Shown here: positions 1 to 8,472 of the stretch, piece by piece
Layout: the number at the start of each line of letters is the position of its first letter
Position numbering within the stretch: the stretch's first letter is position 1
Origin: Oceanisphaera arctica
GTDB lineage: Bacteria; Pseudomonadota; Gammaproteobacteria; Enterobacterales; Aeromonadaceae
NCBI RefSeq assembly: GCF_002936955.1
Contig: NZ_MPZM01000007.1
Coordinates: forward strand, 62,001 to 126,000
DNA length: 64,000 nt
Direction: 5' to 3'
Notes under the pieces: model-generated
The model's input: only the letters and a program-made list of their open reading frames with translations
The model's database searches: none
Told to the model about the DNA's origin: nothing
Program-made: the position numbers and the translations under genes

Positions 1-2
1 AC

Positions 3-650
3 GAGCGCTGCCTCAGGGTCGGCATCGACATTACCCGGCAGCCGATGCCGGTGGTGCCTGCGGCTCACTATACCTGCGGCGGCGTCATGGTGGATCACAA
101 GGGCCACACCGATATCGAGGGGCTCTACGCCATCGGCGAGGTGTCCTACACCGGCCTGCACGGCGCCAACCGCATGGCGTCCAACTCCCTGCTGGAATGC
201 ATCGTTTTTGCCCGCGCCGCCGGCGAAGACATGCTGGCCAAGCTGGCGCGCACGCCAGAGCCGCCGATATTGCCGCTGTGGGACGAAAGCAAGGTGGACG
301 ACTCGGACGAAGAGGTGGTGATCCATCACAACTGGCACGAGCTGCGGCTATTCATGTGGGACTACGTCGGTATCGTTCGTTCCGACAAGCGACTGGAAAG
401 AGCCAAGCGTCGTATCGATCTGTTGCAGCAGGAAATTCAGGAGTATTACGCCAACTTCCGGGTCAGCAACAACCTGCTGGAGCTGCGTAACCTGGTGCAG
501 GTGGCCGAGTTGATAGTGCGCTCGGCGATGGAGCGCAAGGAGTCCCGCGGCCTGCATTACACCCTGGATTACCCGGAGCAACTCGCAGATCCCAAGCCGA
601 CCATCATGGTGCCGAGCAACTACATCGCGGAAAAGAGCCGTCAGCCTTAA
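3..650 (+). CDS. nadB: L-aspartate oxidase, C-terminal part (5' end outside window)
   Basis: Flavoenzyme that oxidises L-aspartate to iminoaspartate, the first step of de novo NAD synthesis. The reading frame is open from base 3, so the gene starts before the window. The visible part has the family segment HYTCGGV with the following [23 protein letters not shown] (here read as GLYAIGEV, then GLHGANR and NSLLE), which forms the end of the FAD-binding fold, followed by the helical C-terminal domain with a conserved arginine-rich stretch ([12 protein letters not shown]). The stop TAA is at 648-650. It is followed directly by a composite repeat rather than another gene. Identification is firm; only about the last 215 residues are seen. 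Confidence 0.95.
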   Translation, partial: ERCLRVGIDITRQPMPVVPAAHYTCGGVMVDHKGHTDIEGLYAIGEVSYTGLHGANRMASNSLLECIVFARAAGEDMLAKLARTPEPPILPLWDESKVDDSDEEVVIHHNWHELRLFMWDYVGIVRSDKRLERAKRRIDLLQQEIQEYYANFRVSNNLLELRNLVQVAELIVRSAMERKESRGLHYTLDYPEQLADPKPTIMVPSNYIAEKSRQP

Positions 651-716
651 GCCCACCACAGGGCCACAAGCTCTAAAGAAGTAGAACGTGTTTTTTGGAA
701 TAATGGTGAGACTGTA

Positions 717-1110
717 GGACAAAGGGCCCGCTCCGCCGACCCGCTTCAAGCACCTCCCTGTGACGCTCATCACATGACGTCCCTGTCATGTGATGGTCGG
801 CTGAGCAGATCCCTTTGCCCTACTTGAAGCACCGGTGTCGCCTGCTGGCGTCGTCTGCAGGCAACTCGGTGTTCAAGAAGAGGTAACAGAGAACGACTCC
901 CACGACCGTTAAATAGCAGGGCCGGAAAATGCTCCTGCCGTTCCGGCATTCCCACTCTCCCTAGTGGTCCGACAGCATTTCCGAGGTAGACTCCGCCGCC
1001 CGGAAGAGGATAAAGAGATCTGCTCCGCCGACCCTCCGCGCCAGGGAGGGCGCGGCGGAGCCCCCATGGATGGGTTCATGGCGAGTCGGCGGAGCGGGCT
1101 CTTTGTCCGA
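717..1110. repeat. Composite hairpin repeat, copy R1 (U domain, partial V domain, second U domain)
   Basis: Fills the 495-base gap between convergent nadB and ygfX. A first U domain has arms at 717-740 and 796-817, with an internal 10-bp hairpin (769-778 with 785-794) whose loop reads AGGGAC on the minus strand and a smaller one at 751-762 (minus-strand loop AGGGAG). At 870-917 lies the left arm of a V domain without its partner. A second U domain in the opposite orientation has arms 1012-1032 and 1085-1110 and two hairpins, 1036-1055 (loop AGGGAG, 7-bp stem) and 1063-1074 (loop ATGGAT). The short ORFs in this stretch follow the repeat and are not genes. Confidence 0.85.
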
Positions 1111-1145
1111 TGCGTAATCCGATGCACAGGTAGAAAGATGACTCA

Positions 1146-1529
1146 CTAATCGGCCAGCAGCACCCGTTGCGACAGGCGGCGGAATACCGACTCCGGTACT
1201 GCATCCTGAAACAGCCACAGTGGCGGCCAGGGGTCGTCTTTCAGCACCAGCAATAAAAAGCCGGGCCCGGCCCGGCTATAAGATGACAAAACGCCGCTGC
1301 GCCCGTTCAGGCTGAGCACGCCGTTATTGTATTCTCCCTGCAGCCGATACCCGGAACCGCGAACCCACAGTAGGGCCGATACCAGCAGCCAGCCGGGTGC
1401 AAACCAGGGCAGCCGGTCGGCGCTCAGCAACAGGCTTGCGGGTAACCACAAGGCGGTGGCCGCCGCCAGCAGATAACAGCGATGTAACCGGGACGGCTCA
1501 GCGCTGATTGCGAACCTGGTTACGCTCAA
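1146..1529 (-). CDS. ygfX: YgfX family membrane protein
   Basis: Small inner-membrane protein that in enterobacteria is encoded with SdhE (the CptA/CptB pair). About 127 residues: a short N-terminal part, two hydrophobic segments (about residues 18-34 and 38-54), then a soluble C-terminal half rich in W, L and G, as in the family. The start is uncertain. I chose TTG at 1529 because GGAG lies 7 bases upstream and the protein then has family length; a longer ORF with ATG reaches 1562. Either start overlaps the end of sdhE, so translation is probably coupled. The TAG stop lies close to repeat R1. Confidence 0.8.
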   Translation of the reverse strand: MSVTRFAISAEPSRLHRCYLLAAATALWLPASLLLSADRLPWFAPGWLLVSALLWVRGSGYRLQGEYNNGVLSLNGRSGVLSSYSRAGPGFLLLVLKDDPWPPLWLFQDAVPESVFRRLSQRVLLAD

Positions 1530-1761
1530 GAATATACTCCACCATGGCCTGCAGCGCGGCATCGTCGGAGCGCTGATGGCCCATCAACCAGGCGAATAAA
1601 TCCGGATCATCACATTCCAGCAGGCGCCGGAACACCGCTTTATGTTCTTCGCTCAGCCCGTCGTATTCGTGTTCGACAAAGGGCGCCAGAATCACGTCCA
1701 GTTCCAGCATGCCACGGCGGCAGGCCCAGATAAGACGGGGTTTATCAGAGGGTTTAAGCAT
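1498..1761 (-). CDS. sdhE: FAD assembly factor SdhE
   Basis: Small soluble protein (87 residues) that helps insert covalent FAD into the flavoprotein subunit of succinate dehydrogenase. The family RGM-E motif is present as RRGMLELD near residues 15-22, followed by the conserved LLECDDPDLFAWL region. The start chosen is the ATG of MLKPSDKPR, matching family length, rather than the ATG 8 codons upstream. First gene of a two-gene unit with ygfX and divergent from ygfZ, a conserved arrangement in gammaproteobacteria. Confidence 0.95.
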   Translation of the reverse strand: MLKPSDKPRLIWACRRGMLELDVILAPFVEHEYDGLSEEHKAVFRRLLECDDPDLFAWLMGHQRSDDAALQAMVEYILERNQVRNQR

Positions 1762-1887
1762 GGTGGCTTCCAAAAAATAAAACAAAGCTCATGGTATAAG
1801 GTCGAATGAGTACTGACAAATGTGTTGGCCATCTTTACCATGAAGGTCACACTTAATTTATTGATAACCAATCAAGGGAGCGCCCCC

Positions 1888-2799
1888 GTGTTGACTCTTG
1901 CTTCTTCTCCCGTGCTTTACCCCCTGACCGACAGGGCCGTGATCGGCCTGACCGGAGCAGACAGAACCAAATATCTGCAGGGCCAGGTCACCTGCGACGT
2001 AAACAAACTAAGCGCCGGTGACGCCACCCCCGGCGGCCATTGCGACAGCAAGGGCAAGCTATGGGCTCAGTTCTGGCTGGCCAACCTGGGTGAACAACTG
2101 CTGCTGGTGTTCAACCAGTCACTGCTCGAGCGTCAGCTGCCGGAACTGAAAAAATTCGCCGTCTTCGCCAATACCGAGGTAGAGGATGTCAGCCGTCACT
2201 GGCAAGTGTTCGGCCTGGCCGGCGAAGGTCTGTCCCACTGGCTCAACCATCAGGTCGGCGACGGCAACCTCTGGCAGGGTGGCGTAGTGATACCAGTCGC
2301 GGCCGAGCATGCCCTGCTGCTGCTGCCACAAGGCACCGAGCCATCCGAACTGTCCGAGCTGCCCCGCGGTAGCGAGCAGGAATGGCAGGGACTGATGATT
2401 CATGTCGGCTTGCCGGACATGAGCGCCGAGCATCAGGGGGAATATATTCCGCAGATGCTCAACCTGCAGGCCATCGGTGGCATCAGCTTCACCAAGGGCT
2501 GCTACATGGGCCAGGAAACCGTGGCGCGTGCCAAATACCGGGGCGCCAACAAGAAAGCCATGTTCGTGCTGGCCGGTACGGCTTCCGGCGACATCGTCGC
2601 CAATCAGGATCTGGAGCTGCAACTGGGCGACAACTGGCGCCGGGCCGGTACCGTGCTGAGTGTCTGGCAACAAGGTGAAGAATGTCTGCTGACATCGGTG
2701 CTCAATAAAGACCTGGAACCCGATGCGGTATTCCGCCTCAAGGGGCAGGACGACAGTCGGCTGAGCCTGCAACCCCTGCCCTACAACCTGGTAGACTGA
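1888..2799 (+). CDS. ygfZ: tRNA-modifying / iron-sulfur maturation protein YgfZ
   Basis: Folate-binding protein of the GcvT-like family that supports maintenance of [4Fe-4S] enzymes such as MiaB. The diagnostic motif K-G-C-Y-x-G-Q-E is present (FTKGCYMGQETVAR). The likely start is GTG at 1888, with AAGGGAG 7 bases upstream, giving 303 residues; upstream in-frame ATGs at 1822 and 1840 lack this context. Its 3' end overlaps the 3' end of the convergent LysR gene by 19 bases. The 126-base gap to sdhE must hold both divergent promoters. Confidence 0.93.
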   Translation: MLTLASSPVLYPLTDRAVIGLTGADRTKYLQGQVTCDVNKLSAGDATPGGHCDSKGKLWAQFWLANLGEQLLLVFNQSLLERQLPELKKFAVFANTEVEDVSRHWQVFGLAGEGLSHWLNHQVGDGNLWQGGVVIPVAAEHALLLLPQGTEPSELSELPRGSEQEWQGLMIHVGLPDMSAEHQGEYIPQMLNLQAIGGISFTKGCYMGQETVARAKYRGANKKAMFVLAGTASGDIVANQDLELQLGDNWRRAGTVLSVWQQGEECLLTSVLNKDLEPDAVFRLKGQDDSRLSLQPLPYNLVD

Positions 2800-3671
2800 G
2801 CCGCGCCAATCGCCGCCTCTTTCAACCAGGCGGCGGCCTTGCCCAGAGGCCGCTGCTTGTGCCAGATAAGCTCCAGCGCCACCGGCCAGTCATGATCGTC
2901 AAATGCCAGTGCCGGCGAGACCAGATAACCATTATCCAGGGCGCCGGCCACCACATGTTCGGGCACGAAAGCCCAGCCCAGATTGCGCTGCACCAGCTCG
3001 ACGATGACCCAATGGCTTTCGACCCACCAGACATCGGCCGCCACCCGTAACCGGACCTTTTCTTCACTGTCGTTACGGGTCGCCACCATCAGTTGCCGGT
3101 AACGCTTGAGCTCTTCCCATCCCACCTGCTGACGGGCCAGTTCATGCTTTGGCGCGCAGACAATCTTCAGCGGCACCCAGCCCAGCGCATGAAAATTCAG
3201 TGCCGAAGGCAGAATCTCCTGACGCCACATAATGCCCAGATCGACCCGCTCTTCCAGCACCATGCGGCTGACATCTTCCATCAGCGGAAACAGCAGCTCC
3301 AGCTCCACACTGGGAAAACGGCGGGAAAATTCGTCCATCAGGGCACCCAATTGCTCGGAGGGATAAAGTTCATCAACCGCCAGCACCAGCCGGCTTTCCA
3401 CTCCTTCGCCCAGGCTTTTGGCAACCCCGCGAAAGTGCTCGCAACGCTCGAGTATCACCCGCGCCTCCGCCAGTAGCCGCTCTCCGGCCGGCGTCAGGCG
3501 GGGATAGCGGCCGCTGCGCAAAAACAGGCTGTTGCCCAGATCGATTTCCAGATTGGACACGGCGGTACTGATCACCGACTGGGCCTTGCCCAACCGGCGG
3601 GCGGCGGCAGAGAAAGAGCCGGTATCCACGGTCGCCACAAAAGCCTGTAACTGTTCCAATGAAAAACTCAT
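2781..3671 (-). CDS. LysR-family transcriptional regulator (probable regulator of the adjacent PACE pump)
   Basis: 296 residues. The N-terminal winged helix-turn-helix (residues 1-60: LEQLQAFVATVDTGSFSAAA, then SVISTAVSNLE) is typical of LysR proteins, followed by a periplasmic-binding-like effector domain. It is transcribed away from the PACE-type efflux gene at 3763 across a 91-base gap, as AceR is from aceI in Acinetobacter. This supports, but does not prove, that it controls that gene. The gap contains AT-rich sequence with TATAGGATAT-like partial symmetry suitable for a LysR operator. The effector is unknown. Confidence 0.85.
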   Translation of the reverse strand: MSFSLEQLQAFVATVDTGSFSAAARRLGKAQSVISTAVSNLEIDLGNSLFLRSGRYPRLTPAGERLLAEARVILERCEHFRGVAKSLGEGVESRLVLAVDELYPSEQLGALMDEFSRRFPSVELELLFPLMEDVSRMVLEERVDLGIMWRQEILPSALNFHALGWVPLKIVCAPKHELARQQVGWEELKRYRQLMVATRNDSEEKVRLRVAADVWWVESHWVIVELVQRNLGWAFVPEHVVAGALDNGYLVSPALAFDDHDWPVALELIWHKQRPLGKAAAWLKEAAIGAAQSTRL

Positions 3672-3762
3672 CTATCTATAAATCCGATACATTCCAACTT
3701 TGATATAGGATATTAACAGATAGAATCAGCCCCCAAGACGATAAAATCAGCAAGGAGTTTTC

Positions 3763-4197
3763 ATGCGTACCACCAAAGATCGTATTCGCCATACCCTGGG
3801 ATTCGAGATAATAGGTCTGATTATCTTTGCCCCGCTGGCCAGCTGGATCTTCGGCTTCGAACTCCATTTGATGGGCATCATGGCGGTGGTTGGCTCCATT
3901 ATCGCTACCCTGTGGAACTATGTTTACAACCTGCTGTTCGACCACGCCATGCTGAAATTTCGCGGCGACGTGCGTAAAACCATACCGCAGCGGGTGTTTC
4001 ACGCCTTGCTGTTCGAGGGCGGCCTGCTGCTGCTGTTCATGCCGATGATCGCCTGGTATCTGAGCATCACCCTGTGGGAAGCCTTCATGATGGACATTGC
4101 CATGGCCACTTTTTATCTGGTCTATGCCTTTGTCTATAATCTGGTCTACGACAAGGTGTTCCCCATCCCACATCCGACCCGGCAGGTGCCAGGCTAA
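3763..4197 (+). CDS. PACE family multidrug (chlorhexidine-type) efflux transporter
   Basis: 144-residue inner-membrane protein with four predicted helices in two tandem transmembrane pairs. PACE signatures are clear: RxRHxxxFE at residues 7-15, WNYVYNLLFD in helix 2, RVFHALLFEGGLLL at the start of repeat 2, and a C-terminal VYNLVYD. The glutamate needed for substrate binding in AceI (Glu15) is at the same position here. ATG is preceded by AAGGAG. Family members export biocides such as chlorhexidine or polyamines with protons; the substrate here is not known. Divergent from a LysR gene and closed by a hairpin terminator. Confidence 0.9.
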   Translation: MRTTKDRIRHTLGFEIIGLIIFAPLASWIFGFELHLMGIMAVVGSIIATLWNYVYNLLFDHAMLKFRGDVRKTIPQRVFHALLFEGGLLLLFMPMIAWYLSITLWEAFMMDIAMATFYLVYAFVYNLVYDKVFPIPHPTRQVPG

Positions 4198-4224
4198 AAA
4201 AAACCGCCTTTCGGCGGTTTTTTT
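4198..4224. terminator. Intrinsic terminator between convergent PACE and symporter genes
   Basis: Stem AAACCGCC (4201-4208) pairs with GGCGGTTT (4213-4220) around a 4-base loop, with A and T runs on both sides, so it can work in both directions. Confidence 0.9.
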
Positions 4225-4227
4225 ATC

Positions 4228-5514
4228 TTAGGATGTTTGTTTATTCGCTAGCGGCTCGGCTATTACCTCGGCCTCTTCTACCGGCTGAGGGTTACCTTCC
4301 ATCTTCGCCACTATGGTGTTGACAGCGGTATCGCCCACCACGTTGGAAGCGGTACAGAACATGTCGTTGATTCTGTCCACCGCCATGATGATGGCCATGG
4401 CTTCGATGGGCAGACCCATCTGATGCAGCAGCACACCGGCCATAACCACGGCACCACCGGGTACACCACCCACGCCCACGGACATCAGCAGCACGGTCAC
4501 GCCCACGGTCAGCAGGTCACCGGCCGGAATGGGAGTACCGGAAATGTTGGCGGCAAACATGGCGGCCAGGGTGATATAGATGGCGGAGCCGGACATGTTG
4601 ATGGTGGCACCCAGCGGCACGCCGAAGCCGGCGATGGCGCGGGATACGCCCAGCTTTTCGGTCAGGGTACGCATGGTCACCGGAATGGTGGCGTTAGAGC
4701 TGGCGGTAGACAGCGAGAACAGCAGCTGCTCGCGGGTCGCCTGGCGAAACGCCTTGGGCTTGACGCCAGTGGTCAGCCATACCGCCAGCGGGTAAACCAC
4801 CAGAATCCAGAAGGTCAGTACCAGTACCACCAGTCCCACATAACCGGCAACCGACATCAGGGTGTTGGCTTCCAGGGTGGCGCCCAGGCTTATCATCAGC
4901 GCGAACACGCCATAAGGAGCCAGAGTCATCACCAGGCCAACCAGCTTCATCATCACCTGATTAGCCACGCGGAAGGTGCGCATGGCTGGAGCCGCAGCGC
5001 TGCCCATGGCCTGAATGGCCAGGCCGGTGATGATGGCCATGAAGATAATCTGCAGCATGTCACCGGAGGCAAAGGCCTGCACCGGGTTGCTGGGCACTAT
5101 ACCGATCAGCATGGCGCCGATGTCCGGTGTTTCTGTGGTAGCCAGCTCGACGGTGGTCGAGGCACCGTGCGGCAGGGTAGCGCCCATGCCCGGCTGGAAG
5201 ATCACCCCGACAAGAATGGCGGCGGCAATCGACAGCATGGTGTTGATAACATAGAGCCCGAAGGTCTTGCTGCCGAGCCGGCCGAAGCTGGCGATATCAC
5301 GCAGCTCGCAGATGCCGGTCACGATGGAAATGTAGACCAGTGGCACTACCATCAGCTTGATCAACGACACAAACATGCCGCCCAGCCCTTCGGCCAGACC
5401 CACAACGTTGTCGTTCAAAAACGAGACTCCAGAAAAAAGATACTGGATCATGCTTCCGATGATCAGACCGGCAAAGAGGCCGGCGAAGATGCGGGTAGAG
5501 AGAGAACCTTTCAT
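4228..5514 (-). CDS. Dicarboxylate/amino acid:cation symporter (DAACS family)
   Basis: 428 residues, the usual length for GltP/DctA-type secondary transporters that bring in glutamate, aspartate or C4-dicarboxylates with Na+ or H+. The serine-rich re-entrant loop is present (STASSNATIPV), as is the hairpin region GATINMSGSAIYITL. In characterised aspartate transporters the second motif is NMDGT; here it is NMSGS, so one Na+-site aspartate is replaced and the ion or substrate preference may differ. The C-terminal AVDRINDMFCTASNVVGD segment of the substrate site is intact. The ATG lies within an AGAACCTTTCATTTTG context; the upstream region is AT-rich. Confidence 0.88.
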   Translation of the reverse strand: MKGSLSTRIFAGLFAGLIIGSMIQYLFSGVSFLNDNVVGLAEGLGGMFVSLIKLMVVPLVYISIVTGICELRDIASFGRLGSKTFGLYVINTMLSIAAAILVGVIFQPGMGATLPHGASTTVELATTETPDIGAMLIGIVPSNPVQAFASGDMLQIIFMAIITGLAIQAMGSAAAPAMRTFRVANQVMMKLVGLVMTLAPYGVFALMISLGATLEANTLMSVAGYVGLVVLVLTFWILVVYPLAVWLTTGVKPKAFRQATREQLLFSLSTASSNATIPVTMRTLTEKLGVSRAIAGFGVPLGATINMSGSAIYITLAAMFAANISGTPIPAGDLLTVGVTVLLMSVGVGGVPGGAVVMAGVLLHQMGLPIEAMAIIMAVDRINDMFCTASNVVGDTAVNTIVAKMEGNPQPVEEAEVIAEPLANKQTS

Positions 5515-6127
5515 TTTGTATTCCTCAGCAAAACCTGAATGATTGATCTGCCATTAGTTATTTTTATAGATAAGTGAACTGGCTAGATTGTAAGAGGCGG
5601 GATTTTACATTTAAAAAACAGTTCAGCAACCCCATGACCGCCACAACTGGTCACTCCGTGAACAGAATCACAAAATTTTATCATTTATAAAATAAATTTA
5701 ATCTTCGAATGGAGCTGATGAGATCTTCTCAGACCGGCCCGTGAGCCTAAACGACGCCTCGCCTGCCGCTGCAATCGTCAGGATGTTTATCCGGGCATTC
5801 AGCCACCTTGATGCAGCCAGCTAGTTCGTTGCTATGCTGACAAAAAGGATGAGTACCACTTGAGCACCAAGGGCCGCAGGGCCCGTTGAGGTCATTCACA
5901 TGGATAGACACAGCCAGACAGCCACATTGCTTCTTTTCATCTACTCGCGGGCCGGCACTCGCCGGTGTTACCGGTCATTTCTGTCAACGCCGGGTGTACC
6001 TCCGGTTGATTGCTGAGCGGCGGTTGTGCCCGACAGGGCGCAACCGCCCACAGACCCCAGGTTCAACAATCCCCGCTTGCCTGCAGGCAGGGTTAAGGTC
6101 CGAACATCGGCTATCGCGAGGCGTGAC
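5515..6127. other. Long intergenic region between symporter and doeA, with a hairpin in the doeA leader
   Basis: No convincing gene. 5560-5720 is AT-rich and probably holds the symporter promoter on the minus strand. At 6019-6031 / 6036-6048 there is a 13-bp inverted repeat (arm GGCGGTTGTGCCC, one mismatch, loop GACA) without a following T run, about 80 bases before the doeA start. It could be a leader hairpin or a weak attenuator. A 98-codon ORF at 5886 has no ribosome site or family features and was not accepted. Confidence 0.5.
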
Positions 6128-7315
6128 ATGCATAACCAGATCCCCAGCTTTTCCATCGAGGAATACCAGCAACGTCTGACCAAGGTAAGAAACGCCATGG
6201 CAAGTCAGGATATTCAGACGCTGATCGTGCACGATCCGTCCAATATCGCCTGGCTAACCGGCTATGACGGCTGGTCTTTTTATACCCCTCAGGTGGTGGT
6301 GGTGGGCCCGGCCGGCGAGCCCATCTGGTATGGCCGACAAATGGACTCTAACGGTGCCAAGCGAACCGTTTACCTGCAGGAAGACAACATTACCTGGTAT
6401 CCGGACTACTACGTGATGAATCCGCCGCTGAACGCCATGGAGTATCTGGCCAACCAGCTGCTCAAACCCCGGGACTGGGCCTACGGCAATATCGGCATCG
6501 AGATGGACAACTACTATTTCAGCCCTGCCGCCTACCTGTCGCTGCGGGAAAACCTGCCCGACGCCGAACTGGTGGACGCCACCGCCCTGGTGAACTGGTG
6601 CCGGGCCATTAAATCGGAAACCGAACTGCGCTATATGCGCATCGCCGCCCGCATCGTGGAAAACATGCACCAGGCCGCCCTGGACATGATAGAGCCGGGC
6701 CTGCCCAAGAACCGGCTGGTGGCCGAAATCTACCGGGTGGCGATGGAAGGCCATGACGGCCATTACGGCGACTACCCGGCCATAGTGCCCATGCTGCCCT
6801 CGGGCAAGGATGCCTCGGCACCGCACCTGACCTGGGACGAACGGCCCTTCAACCACAACGAAGGCACCTTCTTCGAGCTTGCCGGCTGTCATCGGCGCTA
6901 TCACTGCATACTGTCGCGCACCATCTATCTGGGCCGGCCGACCGATGATTTTCTGCGGGCCGAAGAAGCCCTCAATGCGGGGCTGGAAGCGGGACTGACC
7001 GCCGCCCGACCCGGCAACCGCTGTGCCGATATTGCCGATGCCCTCAACGCCACCCTGGCGGAATTCGGTTTCGACCGGGAGGGGGCTCGCTGTGGCTATC
7101 CCATAGGGCTCAGCTACCCACCGGACTGGGGCGAGCGCACCATGAGCCTGCGTAACACCGACCAGACCATACTGGAGCCGGGCATGACCTTCCACTTCAT
7201 GCCCGGCCTGTGGCTGGACGACTGGGGCATGGAAACCACAGAGAGCATCGTCATCACCGACGCCGGGGTAGAAACCCTGTGCAACTACTCACGCCAACTC
7301 TTTATTAAGCGATAA
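6128..7315 (+). CDS. doeA: Ectoine hydrolase DoeA (M24 creatinase/prolidase fold)
   Basis: Opens the ring of ectoine to N-acetyl-2,4-diaminobutyrate, the first step of ectoine catabolism in the cytoplasm. 395 residues. The N-terminal creatinase domain has DPSNIAWLTGYDGWSFY, the C-terminal pita-bread domain has HLTWDERPF, FFELAGCHRRYHC and GYPIGLSYPPDWGER, all matching DoeA/EutD proteins rather than metal-dependent prolidases. Start ATG 6128 has GAGG 6 bases upstream; the frame is open to 6026 but without such support. It is followed at 36 bases by the Lrp-type regulator doeX. DoeA from other species needs DoeB to deacetylate its product, and no doeB lies here. Confidence 0.88.
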   Translation: MHNQIPSFSIEEYQQRLTKVRNAMASQDIQTLIVHDPSNIAWLTGYDGWSFYTPQVVVVGPAGEPIWYGRQMDSNGAKRTVYLQEDNITWYPDYYVMNPPLNAMEYLANQLLKPRDWAYGNIGIEMDNYYFSPAAYLSLRENLPDAELVDATALVNWCRAIKSETELRYMRIAARIVENMHQAALDMIEPGLPKNRLVAEIYRVAMEGHDGHYGDYPAIVPMLPSGKDASAPHLTWDERPFNHNEGTFFELAGCHRRYHCILSRTIYLGRPTDDFLRAEEALNAGLEAGLTAARPGNRCADIADALNATLAEFGFDREGARCGYPIGLSYPPDWGERTMSLRNTDQTILEPGMTFHFMPGLWLDDWGMETTESIVITDAGVETLCNYSRQLFIKR

Positions 7316-7351
7316 CAGTTAAGCGATAACAGAGCCAGGAGGTAACGAAAG

Positions 7352-7831
7352 ATGCAGTTGGATCGCTACGACATTCATATTCTGCAGATACTGCACCAAC
7401 AGGGGCGCATCACCAAGTCGGGCCTGGCCGAGGCCATCAGCCTGTCGGTCAGCCCCTGCTGGGAGCGGGTAAAACGGCTGGAACAAGCCGGCATCATCGA
7501 AGGATACGGCGCCCGCATCAATGCCGATGTGCTGTTCAAACGCACGCCGGTGCTGGTGGAAGTCAGCCTCAAGCAGCACAGTGCCGAGGCCTTTCAGCGT
7601 TTCGAGCAGGCCATGCAGACCTGTGAGCAGGTAGTGGACTGCTACGCCACCGGCGGCGGCGTGGATTACATCCTGCGGGTGATGTGCGACGGCATCGATC
7701 AGTATCAGCGGCTGATTGACCACTGGCTGGAGTCGAATATCGGCATAGAGCGCTACTTCACCTATATCGTCACCAAAACCATCAAACAACAGCCGCCCGG
7801 GCTGGAGTTCGATTCACAGGTGTTGGCCTAA
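7352..7831 (+). CDS. doeX: Lrp/AsnC-family regulator of ectoine catabolism (DoeX-like)
   Basis: 159 residues. An N-terminal winged helix-turn-helix (MQLDRYDIHILQILHQQGRI to about residue 60) is followed by the RAM ligand-binding domain (VVDCYATGGGVDYILRV). In Halomonas elongata DoeX lies inside the doe cluster and binds its promoter region. AGGAGG lies 9 bases before the ATG. The TAA stop sits at the border of composite repeat R2, which separates this gene from doeC by 640 bases. Confidence 0.85.
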   Translation: MQLDRYDIHILQILHQQGRITKSGLAEAISLSVSPCWERVKRLEQAGIIEGYGARINADVLFKRTPVLVEVSLKQHSAEAFQRFEQAMQTCEQVVDCYATGGGVDYILRVMCDGIDQYQRLIDHWLESNIGIERYFTYIVTKTIKQQPPGLEFDSQVLA

Positions 7832-8262
7832 TACCTTTCCTATTAAACAATGGATCTATTTTATTTCTGTGTAAATGTCGGACAAAGGGCCCGCTCCGCC
7901 GACTCGCTTCAAGTACGTCCCTGTAACGCTCAGCACATGACATCCGACCGCCATGGAAGGCGGGAGTGCCAGCATTGCAGGAGCTTTTGTTGGCCCTGTC
8001 ATGTGACGGTCGGCGGAGCAGATCCCTTCATCCTCCCTGATGTTACCGAGCCGTCTATTGGTATTTCTGCAGGCAACTCGGAGCTCAGGAGGAGGCAACA
8101 GAGACGACCTCCCACGACCGTGAAATGCCAGGGAGCGAGCTTGTCTCGCCGTGACGAATCGTTTCAGCTAAACCGAGCATCCAGTGAATGCTCGCAGTTA
8201 GCTGAAACGGTGAGTGTCATTTACCCATGGCGTGTCGAGGGAGGCGGCTGTGTTGCCTCTGG
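7830..8262. repeat. Composite hairpin repeat, copy R2 (U and V domains)
   Basis: Begins at the doeX stop codon with the family end (ATTAAACAATGGATCT at about 7842-7857). Domain U has arms 7878-7903 and 8009-8036 and a hairpin at 7914-7925 whose minus-strand loop is AGGGAC. Its second hairpin (stem 7934-7941 with 7998-8005) has its loop opened by a 56-base insertion. Domain V has arms near 8091-8119 and 8232-8260 around a nested stem-loop (8160-8171 with 8198-8209; inner 8175-8180 with 8188-8193). The far end of the family consensus is missing, so the copy is truncated on the doeC side. Confidence 0.85.
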
Positions 8263-8384
8263 ACCCCAGTCGGAAAAAAGTGCGGTTTCAAGCCCGCCAA
8301 TCAGAAAAATCATACCGTTACGGCGGTCACAACAAAAAGTATCTCCCCGCCTTCACTCCTAGAATGACCTCATGGCATCAATTT

Positions 8385-8440
8385 CATGACAACAAGTCCG
8401 TGACATCAACTCAGTGACAACCAGTCCATCACTACAAGCC
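8385..8440 (+). repeat. Four imperfect 14-bp tandem repeats upstream of doeC
   Basis: Units starting at 8385, 8399, 8413 and 8427 share the pattern NNTGACANCAANTC (for example CATGACAACAAGTC, AGTGACAACCAGTC). The array ends 32 bases before the doeC start, in the 8263-8472 gap that holds no gene. It could be a regulator-binding array or simple slippage. Confidence 0.55.
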
Positions 8441-8472
8441 GCTTTCAGTAACCAGACAAAGAGGTGCCGCCG

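Noticed and set aside
717-1110. CRISPR array
   Set aside because: Repeats are long imperfect palindromes without regular spacers, and no cas genes are present.
5886-6179. 98-codon ORF before doeA
   Set aside because: No ribosome site and no family features; overlaps the better supported doeA start.
7850-8362. 170-codon ORF between doeX and doeC
   Set aside because: It lies within repeat R2 and recurs in pieces wherever the repeat occurs; translation follows stem arms, not a protein family.
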